From Populus alba (Eukaryota; Streptophyta; Magnoliopsida; Malpighiales; Salicaceae), in NCBI RefSeq assembly GCF_005239225.2, contig NC_133298.1:744001-808000 (forward strand): a stretch of 64,000 nucleotides of DNA, read 5' to 3'. Of this stretch, positions 10,341 to 22,800 are shown piece by piece. The notes beneath the pieces were generated by a model. That model was not told the origin of the DNA and searched no databases. It saw only the letters and a list, made by a program, of their open reading frames with translations. Position numbers and translations under genes: made by a program. How positions within the stretch are numbered: the first letter of the stretch is position 1; the number at the start of each line of letters is the position of its first letter.

Positions 10341-13300
10341 CAACCGGGGCAGCGAAGTTTGAACGCCGCGAAACTCACCGAGTCAAAGCGTTTCGCCGCT
10401 TGCGGAAGGAAGTGTGATGTAGAACAAGTAGCAGAAGCATACATGCTCAAGACGGATCACCCGAAATTCAAAGGCAACTGAATTTCGGCAACCGGGGCAC
10501 CGAATTCGGAATGCCTGGAAACTCACCGGGTCAAAGCATTTCGCCGTTTGCGGAAGGAAGTGTGATGTAGAACAAGTAGCAGAAGCATACATGCTCAAGA
10601 GGGATCACCCGAAATTCAAAGGCAACTGAATTTCGGCAACCGGGGCATCAAAGTCGGAATGCCGGGAAACTCACCGAGTCAAAGCGTTTGGCCATTAGCG
10701 GAAGAAGTCTGATGTAGAACAAGTAGCAGAAGCATACATGCTCAAGAGGGATCACCCGAAATTCAAAGGCAACTGAATTTCGGCAACCGGGGCACCGAAT
10801 TCGGAATGCCGGGAAACTCACCGGTCAAAGCATTTCGCCGTTTGCGGAAGGAAGTGTGATGTAGAACAAGTAGCAGAAGCATACATGCTCAAGACGGATC
10901 ACCCGAAATTCAAAGGCAACTGAATTTCGGCAACCGGGGCATCGAGTCGGAATGCCGCGAAACTCACCGAGTCAAAGCGTTTCGCCGTTTGCGAAGGAAG
11001 TGTGATGTAGAACAAGTAGCAGAAGCATACATGCCCAAGAGGGATAACCGAAATTCAAAGGCAACTGAATTTCGGCAACCGGGCCATCGAAGTCGGAATG
11101 CCGCGAAACTCACCGAGTCAAAGCGTTTCGATGTTTGCGGAAGGAAGTGTGATGTAGAACAAGTAGCAGAAGCATACATGCTCAAGACGGATCACCCGAA
11201 ATTCAAAGGCAACTGAATTTCGGCAACCGGGGCAGCGAAGTCGGAACGCCGCGAAACTCACCGAGTCAAACCGTTTCGATGTTTGCGGAAGGAAGTGTGA
11301 TGTAGAACAAGTAGCAGAAGCATACATGCTCAAGAGGGATCACCCGAAATTCAAAGGCAACTGAATTTCGGCAACCGGGGCAGCGAAGTTTGAACGCCGC
11401 GAAACTCACTGAGTCAAAGCGTTTCGCCGCTTGCGGAAGGAAGTGTGATGTAGAACAAGTAGCAGAAGCATACATGCTCAAGACGGATCACCCGAAATTC
11501 AAAGGCAACTGAATTTCGGCAACCGGGGCATCGAATTCGGAATGCCGGGAAACTCACCGGGTCAAAGCATTTCGCCGTTTGCGGAAGGAAGTGTGATGTA
11601 GAACAAGTAGCAGAAGCATACATGCTCAAGAGGGATCACCCGAAATTCAAAGGCAACTGAATTTCGGCAACCGGGGCATCGAAGTCGGAATGCGCGAAAC
11701 TCACCGAGTCAAAGCGTTTCGCCGTTTGCGGAAGGAAGTGTGATGTAGAACAAGTAGCAGAAGCATACATGCCCAAGAGGGATAACCCGAAATTCAAAGG
11801 CAACTGAATTTCGGCAACCGGGCCATCGAAGTCGGAATGCCGCGAAACTCACCGAGTCAAAGCGTTTCGCCGTTTGCGGAAGAAATGTGATGTAGAACAA
11901 GTAGCAGAAGCATACATGCTCAAGACGGATCACCCGAAATTCAAAGGCAACTGAATTTCGGCAAACCGGGGCATCGAAGTCGGAATGACCGCGAAACTCA
12001 CCGAGTCAAAGCGTTTTGCTGTTTGCGGAAGGAAGTGTGATGTAGAACAAGTAGCAGAAGCATACATGCTCAAGAGGGATCACCCGAAATTCAAAGGCAA
12101 CTGAATTTCGGCAACCGGGCATCGAAGTCGGAATGCCGCGAAACTCACCGAGTCAAAGTTGTTCGTAGTTTGCGAAAGGAAGTGTGATGTAGAACAAGTA
12201 GCAGAAGCATACATGCTCAAGAGGGATCACCCGAAATTCAAAGGCAACTGAATTTCGGCAACGGGGCATCGAAGTCGGAATGCCGTGAAACTCATCGAGT
12301 CAAAGCGTTTCGCCTTTTGCGGAAGAAGTGTGATGTAGAACAAGAAGCAAAAGCATAAATGCTCAAGAGGTATCACCCGAAATTCAAAGGCAACTGAATT
12401 TCGGCAACCGGGGCATCGAAGTCGGAATGCCGCGAAACTCACCGAGTCAAAGCGTTTTGCCGTTTGCGGAAGAAGTCTGATGTAGAACAAGTAGCAGAAG
12501 CATACATGCTCAAGAGGGATCACCCGAAATTCGAAGGCAACTGAATTTCGGCAACCGGGGCATGGAAGTCGGAATGCCGGGAAACTCACCGAGTCAAAGC
12601 GTTTGGCCATTAGCTGAAGAAGTTTGATGTAGAACAAGTAGCAGAAGCATACATGCTCAAGAGGGATCACCCGAAATTCAAAGGCAACTGAATTTCGGCA
12701 ACCGGGGCATCGAAGTCGGAATGCCGTGAAACTCACCGAGTCAAAGCGTTTGCCGTTTGCGGAAGAAGTGTGATGTAGAACAAGTAGCAGAAGCATACAT
12801 GCTCAAGAGGGATCACCCGAAATTCAAAGGCAACTGAATTTCGGCAACCGGGGCATCGAAGTCGGAATGCCGCGAAACTCACCGAGTCAAAGCGTTTCGC
12901 CGTTTGCGGAAGGAAGTGTGATGTAGAACAAGTAGCAGAAGCATACATGCTCAAGAGGGATCACCCGAAATTCAAAGGCAACTGAATTTCGGCAACCGGG
13001 GCATCGAAGTCGGAATGCCGCGAAACTCACCGAGTCAAAGCGTTTCGTAGTTTGCGGAAGGAAGTGTGATGTAGAACAAGTAGCAGAAGCATACATGCTC
13101 AAGAGGGATCACCCGAAATTCAAAGGCAACTGAATTTCGGCAACCGGGGCATCGAAGTCGGAATGCCGCGAAACTCACCGAGTCAAAGCGTTTCGTTTGC
13201 GGAAGGAAGTGTGATGTAGAACAAGTAGCAGAAGCATACATGCTCAAGAGGGATCACCCGAAATTCAAAGGCAACTGAATTTCGGCAACCGGGGCATCGA

Positions 13301-16300
13301 AGTCGGAATGCCGCGAAACTCACCGAGTCAAAGCGTTTCGCCGTTTGCGGAAGGAAGTGTGATGTAGAACAAGTAGCAGAAGCATACATGCTCAAGAGGG
13401 ATCACCCGAAATTCAAAGGCAACTGAATTTCGGCAACCGGGGCATCGAAGTCGGAATGCCGCGAAAACTCACCGAGTCAAAGCGTTTTCGTTTTGCGGAA
13501 GAAGTGTGATGTAGAACAAGTAGCAGAAGCATACATGCTCAAGAGGGATCACCCGAAATTCAAAGGCAACTGAATTTCGGCAACCGGGGCATCGAAGTCG
13601 GAATGCCGCGAAACTCACCGAGTCAAAGCGTTTCGCTTTTGCGGAAGGAAGTGTGATGTAGAACAAGTAGCAGAAGCATACATGCTCAAGAGGGATCACC
13701 CGAAATTCAAAGGCAACTGAATTTCGGCAACCGGGGCATCGAAGTCGGAATGCCGTGAAACTCACCGAGTCAAAGCGTTTTCGCCGTTTTGCGGAAGAAG
13801 TGTGATGTAGAACAAGTAGCAGAAGCATACATGCTCAAGAGGGATCACCCGAAATTCAAAGGCAACTGAATTTCGGCAACCGGGGCATCGAAGTCGGAAT
13901 GCCGTGAAACTCACCGAGTCAAAGCGTTTTTTTGCGGAAGAAGTGTGATGTAGAACAAGTAGCAGAAGCATACATGCTCAAGAGGGATCACCCGAAATTC
14001 AAAGGCAACTGAATTTCGGCAACCGGGGCATCGAAGTCGGAATGCCGCGAAACTCACCGAGTCAAAGCGTTTTGCCGTTTGCGGAAGGAAGTGTGATGTA
14101 GAACAAGTAGCAGAAGCATACATGCTCAAGAGGGATCACCCGAAATTCAAAGGCAACTGAATTTCGGCAACCGGGGCATCGAAGTCGGAATGCCGCGAAA
14201 CTCACCGAGTCAAAGCGTTTTCGCTTTGCGGAAGGAAGTGTGATGTAGAACAAGTAGCAGAAGCATACATGCTCAAGAGGGATCACCCGAAATTCAAAGG
14301 CAACTGAATTTCGGCAACCGGGGCATCGAAGTCGGAATGCCGCGAAACTCACCGAGTCAAAGCGTTTTCGTTTTGCGGAAGGAAGTGTGATGTAGAACAA
14401 GTAGCAGAAGCATACATGCTCAAGAGGGATCACCCGAAATTCAAAGGCAACTGAATTTCGGCAACCGGGGCATCGAAGTCGGAATGCCGCGAAACTCACC
14501 GAGTCAAAGCGTTTTCGCCGTTTGCGGAAGGAAGTGTGATGTAGAACAAGTAGCAGAAGCATACATGCTCAAGAGGGATCACCCGAAATTCAAAGGCAAC
14601 TGAATTTCGGCAACCGGGGCATCGAAGTCGGAATGCCGCGAAACTCACCGAGTCAAAGCGTTTCGCTGTTTGCGGAAGGAAGTGTGATGTAGAACAAGTA
14701 GCAGAAGCATACATGCTCAAGAGGGATCACCCGAAATTCAAAGGCAACTGAATTTCGGCAACCGGGGCATCGAAGTCGGAATGCCGCGAAACTCACCGAG
14801 TCAAAGCGTTTCGCTGTTTGCGGAAGAAGTGTGATGTAGAACAAGTAGCAGAAGCATACATGCTCAAGAGGGATCACCCGAAATTCAAAGGCAACTGAAT
14901 TTCGGCAACCGGGGCATCGAAGTCGGAATGCCGCGAAACTCACCGAGTCAAAGCGTTTCGCCGTTTGCGGAAGGAAGTGTGATGTAGAACAAGTAGCAGA
15001 AGCATACATGCTCAAGAGGGATCACCCGAAATTCAAAGGCAACTGAATTTCGGCAACCGGGGCATCGAAGTCGGAATGCCGCGAAACTCACCGAGTCAAA
15101 GCGTTTCGCCGTTTGCGGAAGGAAGTGTGATGTAGAACAAGTAGCAGAAGCATACATGCTCAAGAGGGATCACCCGAAATTCAAAGGCAACTGAATTTCG
15201 GCAACCGGGGCATCGAAGTCGGAATGCCGCGAAACTCACCGAGTCAAAGCGTTTCGCCGTTTGCGGAAGAAGTGTGATGTAGAACAAGTAGCAGAAGCAT
15301 ACATGCTCAAGAGGGATCACCCGAAATTCAAAGGCAACTGAATTTCGGCAACCGGGGCATCGAAGTCGGAATGCCGCGAAACTCACCGAGTCAAAGCGTT
15401 TCGCCGTTTGCGGAAGGAAGTGTGATGTAGAACAAGTAGCAGAAGCATACATGCTCAAGAGGGATCACCCGAAATTCAAAGGCAACTGAATTTCGGCAAC
15501 CGGGGCATCGAAGTCGGAATGCCGCGAAACTCACCGAGTCAAAGCGTTTCGCCGTTTGCGGAAGGAAGTGTGATGTAGAACAAGTAGCAGAAGCATACAT
15601 GCTCAAGAGGGATCACCCGAAATTCAAAGGCAACTGAATTTCGGCAACCGGGGCATCGAAGTCGGAATGCCGCGAAACTCACCGAGTCAAAGCGTTTCGT
15701 TTGCGGAAGGAAGTGTGATGTAGAACAAGTAGCAGAAGCATACATGCTCAAGAGGGATCACCCGAAATTCAAAGGCAACTGAATTTCGGCAACCGGGGCA
15801 TCGAAGTCGGAATGCCGCGAAACTCACCGAGTCAAAGCGTTTCGCCGTTTGCGGAAGGAAGTGTGATGTAGAACAAGTAGCAGAAGCATACATGCTCAAG
15901 AGGGATCACCCGAAATTCAAAGGCAACTGAATTTCGGCAACCGGGGCATCGAAGTCGGAATGCCGCGAAACTCACCGAGTCAAAGCGTTTCGCCGTTTGC
16001 GGAAGAAGTGTGATGTAGAACAAGTAGCAGAAGCATACATGCTCAAGAGGGATCACCCGAAATTCAAAGGCAACTGAATTTCGGCAACCGGGGCATCGAA
16101 GTCGGAATGCCGCGAAACTCACCGAGTCAAAGCGTTTCGCCGTTTGCGGAAGAAGTGTGATGTAGAACAAGTAGCAGAAGCATACATGCTCAAGAGGGAT
16201 CACCCGAAATTCAAAGGCAACTGAATTTCGGCAACCGGGGCATCGAAGTCGGAATGCCGCGAAACTCACCGAGTCAAAGCGTTTCGCCGTTTGCGGAAGG

Positions 16301-16794
16301 AAGTGTGATGTAGAACAAGTAGCAGAAGCATACATGCTCAAGAGGGATCACCCGAAATTCAAAGGCAACTGAATTTCGGCAACCGGGGCATCGAAGTCGG
16401 AATGCCGCGAAACTCACCGAGTCAAAGCGTTTCGTTTGCGGAAGAAGTGTGATGTAGAACAAGTAGCAGAAGCATACATGCTCAAGAGGGATCACCCGAA
16501 ATTCAAAGGCAACTGAATTTCGGCAACCGGGGCATCGAAGTCGGAATGCCGCGAAACTCACCGAGTCAAAGCGTTTGCCGTTTGCGGAAGAAGTGTGATG
16601 TAGAACAAGTAGCAGAAGCATACATGCTCAAGAGGGATCACCCGAAATTCAAAGGCAACTGAATTTCGGCAACCGGGGCATCGAAGTCGGAATGCCGCGA
16701 AACTCACCGAGTCAAAGCGTTTCGCTTTGCGGAAGAAGTCTGATGTAGAACAAGTAGCAGAAGCATACATGCTCAAGAGGGATCACCCGAAATT

Positions 16795-16870
16795 CAAAGG
16801 CAACTGAATTTCGGCAACCGGGGCATCGAAGTCAACAAGTAGCAGAAGCATACATGCTCAAGAGGGATCA
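16795..16870 (+). repeat. Truncated satellite monomer within S1
   Basis: At about 16833/16834 the sequence passes from 'catcgaagtc' straight to 'aacaagtagcag', skipping roughly half a monomer (about 73 bp). Its neighbours are full length. It breaks the register of the homogeneous array. Confidence 0.85.
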
Positions 16871-19800
16871 CCCGAAATTCAAAGGCAACTGAATTTCGGC
16901 AACCGGGGCATCGAAGTCGGAATGCCGCGAAACTCACCGAGTCAAAGCGTTTCGCCGTTTGCGGAAGAAGTGTGATGTAGAACAAGTAGCAGAAGCATAC
17001 ATGCTCAAGAGGGATCACCCGAAATTCAAAGGCAACTGAATTTCGGCAACCGGGGCATCGAAGTCGGAATGCCGCGAAACTCACCGAGTCAAAGCGTTTG
17101 CCGTTTGCGGAAGAAGTGTGATGTAGAACAAGTAGCAGAAGCATACATGCTCAAGAGGGATCACCCGAAATTCAAAGGCAACTGAATTTCGGCAACCGGG
17201 GCATCGAAGTCGGAATGCCGCGAAACTCACCGAGTCAAAGCGTTTCGCCGTTTGCGGAAGGAAGTGTGATGTAGAACAAGTAGCAGAAGCATACATGCTC
17301 AAGAGGGATCACCCGAAATTCAAAGGCAACTGAATTTCGGCAACCGGGGCATCGAAGTCGGAATGCCGCGAAACTCACCGAGTCAAAGCGTTTCGCCGTT
17401 TGCGGAAGAAGTGTGATGTAGAACAAGTAGCAGAAGCATACATGCTCAAGAGGGATCACCCGAAATTCAAAGGCAACTGAATTTCGGCAACCGGGGCATC
17501 GAAGTCGGAATGCCGCGAAACTCACCGAGTCAAAGCGTTTCGCCGTTTGCGGAAGAAGTGTGATGTAGAACAAGTAGCAGAAGCATACATGCTCAAGAGG
17601 GATCACCCGAAATTCAAAGGCAACTGAATTTCGGCAACCGGGGCATCGAAGTCGGAATGCCGCGAAACTCACCGAGTCAAAGCGTTTCGCCGTTTGCGGA
17701 AGGAAGTGTGATGTAGAACAAGTAGCAGAAGCATACATGCTCAAGAGGGATCACCCGAAATTCAAAGGCAACTGAATTTCGGCAACCGGGGCATCGAAGT
17801 CGGAATGCCGCGAAACTCACCGAGTCAAAGCGTTTCGCCGTTTGCGGAAGGAAGTGTGATGTAGAACAAGTAGCAGAAGCATACATGCTCAAGAGGGATC
17901 ACCCGAAATTCAAAGGCAACTGAATTTCGGCAACCGGGGCATCGAAGTCGGAATGCCGCGAAACTCACCGAGTCAAAGCGTTTCGCCGTTTGCGGAAGAA
18001 GTGTGATGTAGAACAAGTAGCAGAAGCATACATGCTCAAGAGGGATCACCCGAAATTCAAAGGCAACTGAATTTCGGCAACCGGGGCATCGAAGTCGGAA
18101 TGCCGCGAAACTCACCGAGTCAAAGCGTTTCGCCGTTTGCGGAAGAAGTGTGATGTAGAACAAGTAGCAGAAGCATACATGCTCAAGAGGGATCACCCGA
18201 AATTCAAAGGCAACTGAATTTCGGCAACCGGGGCATCGAAGTCGGAATGCCGCGAAACTCACCGAGTCAAAGCGTTTCGCCGTTTGCGGAAGAAGTGTGA
18301 TGTAGAACAAGTAGCAGAAGCATACATGCTCAAGAGGGATCACCCGAAATTCAAAGGCAACTGAATTTCGGCAACCGGGGCATCGAAGTCGGAATGCCGC
18401 GAAACTCACCGAGTCAAAGCGTTTCGCCGTTTGCGGAAGGAAGTGTGATGTAGAACAAGTAGCAGAAGCATACATGCTCAAGAGGGATCACCCGAAATTC
18501 AAAGGCAACTGAATTTCGGCAACCGGGGCATCGAAGTCGGAATGCCGCGAAACTCACCGAGTCAAAGCGTTTCGCCGTTTGCGGAAGGAAGTGTGATGTA
18601 GAACAAGTAGCAGAAGCATACATGCTCAAGAGGGATCACCCGAAATTCAAAGGCAACTGAATTTCGGCAACCGGGGCATCGAAGTCGGAATGCCGCGAAA
18701 CTCACCGAGTCAAAGCGTTTCGCCGTTTGCGGAAGAAGTGTGATGTAGAACAAGTAGCAGAAGCATACATGCTCAAGAGGGATCACCCGAAATTCAAAGG
18801 CAACTGAATTTCGGCAACCGGGGCATCGAAGTCGGAATGCCGCGAAACTCACCGAGTCAAAGCGTTTCGCCGTTTGCGGAAGGAAGTCTGATGTAGAACA
18901 AGTAGCAGAAGCATACATGCTCAAGAGGGATCACCCGAAATTCAAAGGCAACTGAATTTCGGCAACCGGGGCATCGAAGTCGGAATGCCGCGAAACTCAC
19001 CGAGTCAAAGCGTTTCGCCGTTTGCGGAAGAAGTCTGATGTAGAACAAGTAGCAGAAGCATACATGCTCAAGAGGGATCACCCGAAATTCAAAGGCAACT
19101 GAATTTCGGCAACCGGGGCATCGAAGTCGGAATGCCGCGAAACTCACCGAGTCAAAGCGTTTCGCCGTTTGCGGAAGAAGTGTGATGTAGAACAAGTAGC
19201 AGAAGCATACATGCTCAAGAGGGATCACCCGAAATTCAAAGGCAACTGAATTTCGGCAACCGGGGCATCGAAGTCGGAATGCCGCGAAACTCACCGAGTC
19301 AAAGCGTTTTGCCGTTTGCGGAAGGAAGTGTGATGTAGAACAAGTAGCAGAAGCATACATGCTCAAGAGGGATCACCCGAAATTCAAAGGCAACTGAATT
19401 TCGGCAACCGGGGCATCGAAGTCGGAATGCCGCGAAACTCACCGAGTCAAAGCGTTTCGTTTGCGGAAGAAGTGTGATGTAGAACAAGTAGCAGAAGCAT
19501 ACATGCTCAAGAGGGATCACCCGAAATTCAAAGGCAACTGAATTTCGGCAACCGGGGCATCGAAGTCGGAATGCCGCGAAACTCACCGAGTCAAAGCGTT
19601 TCGCCGTTTGCGGAAGGAAGTGTGATGTAGAACAAGTAGCAGAAGCATACATGCTCAAGAGGGATCACCCGAAATTCAAAGGCAACTGAATTTCGGCAAC
19701 CGGGGCATCGAAGTCGGAATGCCGTGAAACTCACCGAGTCAAAGCGTTTCGCCGTTTGCGGAAGGAAGTGTGATGTAGAACAAGTAGCAGAAGCATACAT

Positions 19801-22800
19801 GCTCAAGAGGGATCACCCGAAATTCAAAGGCAACTGAATTTCGGCAACCGGGGCATCGAAGTCGGAATGCCGCGAAACTCACCGAGTCAAAGCGTTTCGC
19901 CGTTTGCGGAAGGAAGTGTGATGTAGAACAAGTAGCAGAAGCATACATGCTCAAGAGGGATCACCCGAAATTCAAAGGCAACTGAATTTCGGCAACCGGG
20001 GCATCGAAGTCGGAATGCCGCGAAACTCACCGAGTCAAAGCGTTTCGCCGTTTGCGGAAGGAAGTGTGATGTAGAACAAGTAGCAGAAGCATACATGCTC
20101 AAGAGGGATCACCCGAAATTCAAAGGCAACTGAATTTCGGCAACCGGGGCATCGAAGTCGGAATGCCGCGAAACTCACCGAGTCAAAGCGTTTCGCCGTT
20201 TGCGGAAGAAGTGTGATGTAGAACAAGTAGCAGAAGCATACATGCTCAAGAGGGATCACCCGAAATTCAAAGGCAACTGAATTTCGGCAACCGGGGCATC
20301 GAAGTCGGAATGCCGCGAAACTCACCGAGTCAAAGCGTTTCGCCGTTTGCGGAAGGAAGTGTGATGTAGAACAAGTAGCAGAAGCATACATGCTCAAGAG
20401 GGATCACCCGAAATTCAAAGGCAACTGAATTTCGGCAACCGGGGCATCGAAGTCGGAATGCCGCGAAACTCACCGAGTCAAAGCGTTTCGCCGTTTGCGG
20501 AAGGAAGTGTGATGTAGAACAAGTAGCAGAAGCATACATGCTCAAGAGGGATCACCCGAAATTCAAAGGCAACTGAATTTCGGCAACCGGGGCATCGAAG
20601 TCGGAATGCCGCGAAACTCACCGAGTCAAAGCGTTTCGCCGTTTGCGGAAGGAAGTGTGATGTAGAACAAGTAGCAGAAGCATACATGCTCAAGAGGGAT
20701 CACCCGAAATTCAAAGGCAACTGAATTTCGGCAACCGGGGCATCGAAGTCGGAATGCCGCGAAACTCACCGAGTCAAAGCGTTTCGCCGTTTGCGGAAGG
20801 AAGTGTGATGTAGAACAAGTAGCAGAAGCATACATGCTCAAGAGGGATCACCCGAAATTCAAAGGCAACTGAATTTCGGCAACCGGGGCATCGAAGTCGG
20901 AATGCCGCGAAACTCACCGAGTCAAAGCGTTTCGCCGTTTGCGGAAGGAAGTGTGATGTAGAACAAGTAGCAGAAGCATACATGCTCAAGAGGGATCACC
21001 CGAAATTCAAAGGCAACTGAATTTCGGCAACCGGGGCATCGAAGTCGGAATGCCGCGAAACTCACCGAGTCAAAGCGTTTCGCCGTTTGCGGAAGAAGTG
21101 TGATGTAGAACAAGTAGCAGAAGCATACATGCTCAAGAGGGATCACCCGAAATTCAAAGGCAACTGAATTTCGGCAACCGGGGCATCGAAGTCGGAATGC
21201 CGCGAAACTCACCGAGTCAAAGCGTTTCGCCGTTTGCGGAAGGAAGTGTGATGTAGAACAAGTAGCAGAAGCATACATGCTCAAGAGGGATCACCCGAAA
21301 TTCAAAGGCAACTGAATTTCGGCAACCGGGGCATCGAAGTCGGAATGCCGCGAAACTCACCGAGTCAAAGCGTTTCGCCGTTTGCGGAAGGAAGTGTGAT
21401 GTAGAACAAGTAGCAGAAGCATACATGCTCAAGAGGGATCACCCGAAATTCAAAGGCAACTGAATTTCGGCAACCGGGGCATCGAAGTCGGAATGCCGCG
21501 AAACTCACCGAGTCAAAGCGTTTCGCCGTTTGCGGAAGGAAGTGTGATGTAGAACAAGTAGCAGAAGCATACATGCTCAAGAGGGATCACCCGAAATTCA
21601 AAGGCAACTGAATTTCGGCAACCGGGGCATCGAAGTCGGAATGCCGCGAAACTCACCGAGTCAAAGCGTTTCGCCGTTTGCGGAAGGAAAGTGTGATGTA
21701 GAACAAGTAGCAGAAGCATACATGCTCAAGAGGGATCACCCGAAATTCAAAGGCAACTGAATTTCGGCAACCGGGGCATCGAAGTCGGAATGCCGCGAAA
21801 CTCACCGAGTCAAAGCGTTTCGCCGTTTGCGGAAGGAAGTGTGATGTAGAACAAGTAGCAGAAGCATACATGCTCAAGAGGGATCACCCGAAATTCAAAG
21901 GCAACTGAATTTCGGCAACCGGGGCATCGAAGTCGGAATGCCGCGAAACTCACCGAGTCAAAGCGTTTCGCCGTTTGCGGAAGGAAGTGTGATGTAGAAC
22001 AAGTAGCAGAAGCATACATGCTCAAGAGGGATCACCCGAAATTCAAAGGCAACTGAATTTCGGCAACCGGGGCATCGAAGTCGGAATGCCGCGAAACTCA
22101 CCGAGTCAAAGCGTTTCGCCGTTTGCGGAAGGAAGTGTGATGTAGAACAAGTAGCAGAAGCATACATGCTCAAGAGGGATCACCCGAAATTCAAAGGCAA
22201 CTGAATTTCGGCAACCGGGGCATCGAAGTCGGAATGCCGCGAAACTCACCGAGTCAAAGCGTTTCGCCGTTTGCGGAAGGAAGTGTGATGTAGAACAAGT
22301 AGCAGAAGCATACATGCTCAAGAGGGATCACCCGAAATTCAAAGGCAACTGAATTTCGGCAACCGGGGCATCGAAGTCGGAATGCCGCGAAACTCACCGA
22401 GTCAAAGCGTTTCGCCGTTTGCGGAAGGAAGTGTGATGTAGAACAAGTAGCAGAAGCATACATGCTCAAGAGGGATCACCCGAAATTCAAAGGCAACTGA
22501 ATTTCGGCAACCGGGGCATCGAAGTCGGAATGCCGCGAAACTCACCGAGTCAAAGCGTTTCGCCGTTTGCGGAAGGAAGTGTGATGTAGAACAAGTAGCA
22601 GAAGCATACATGCTCAAGAGGGATCACCCGAAATTCAAAGGCAACTGAATTTCGGCAACCGGGGCATCGAAGTCGGAATGCCGCGAAACTCACCGAGTCA
22701 AAGCGTTTCGCCGTTTGCGGAAGAAGTGTGATGTAGAACAAGTAGCAGAAGCATACATGCTCAAGAGGGATCACCCGAAATTCAAAGGCAACTGAATTTC

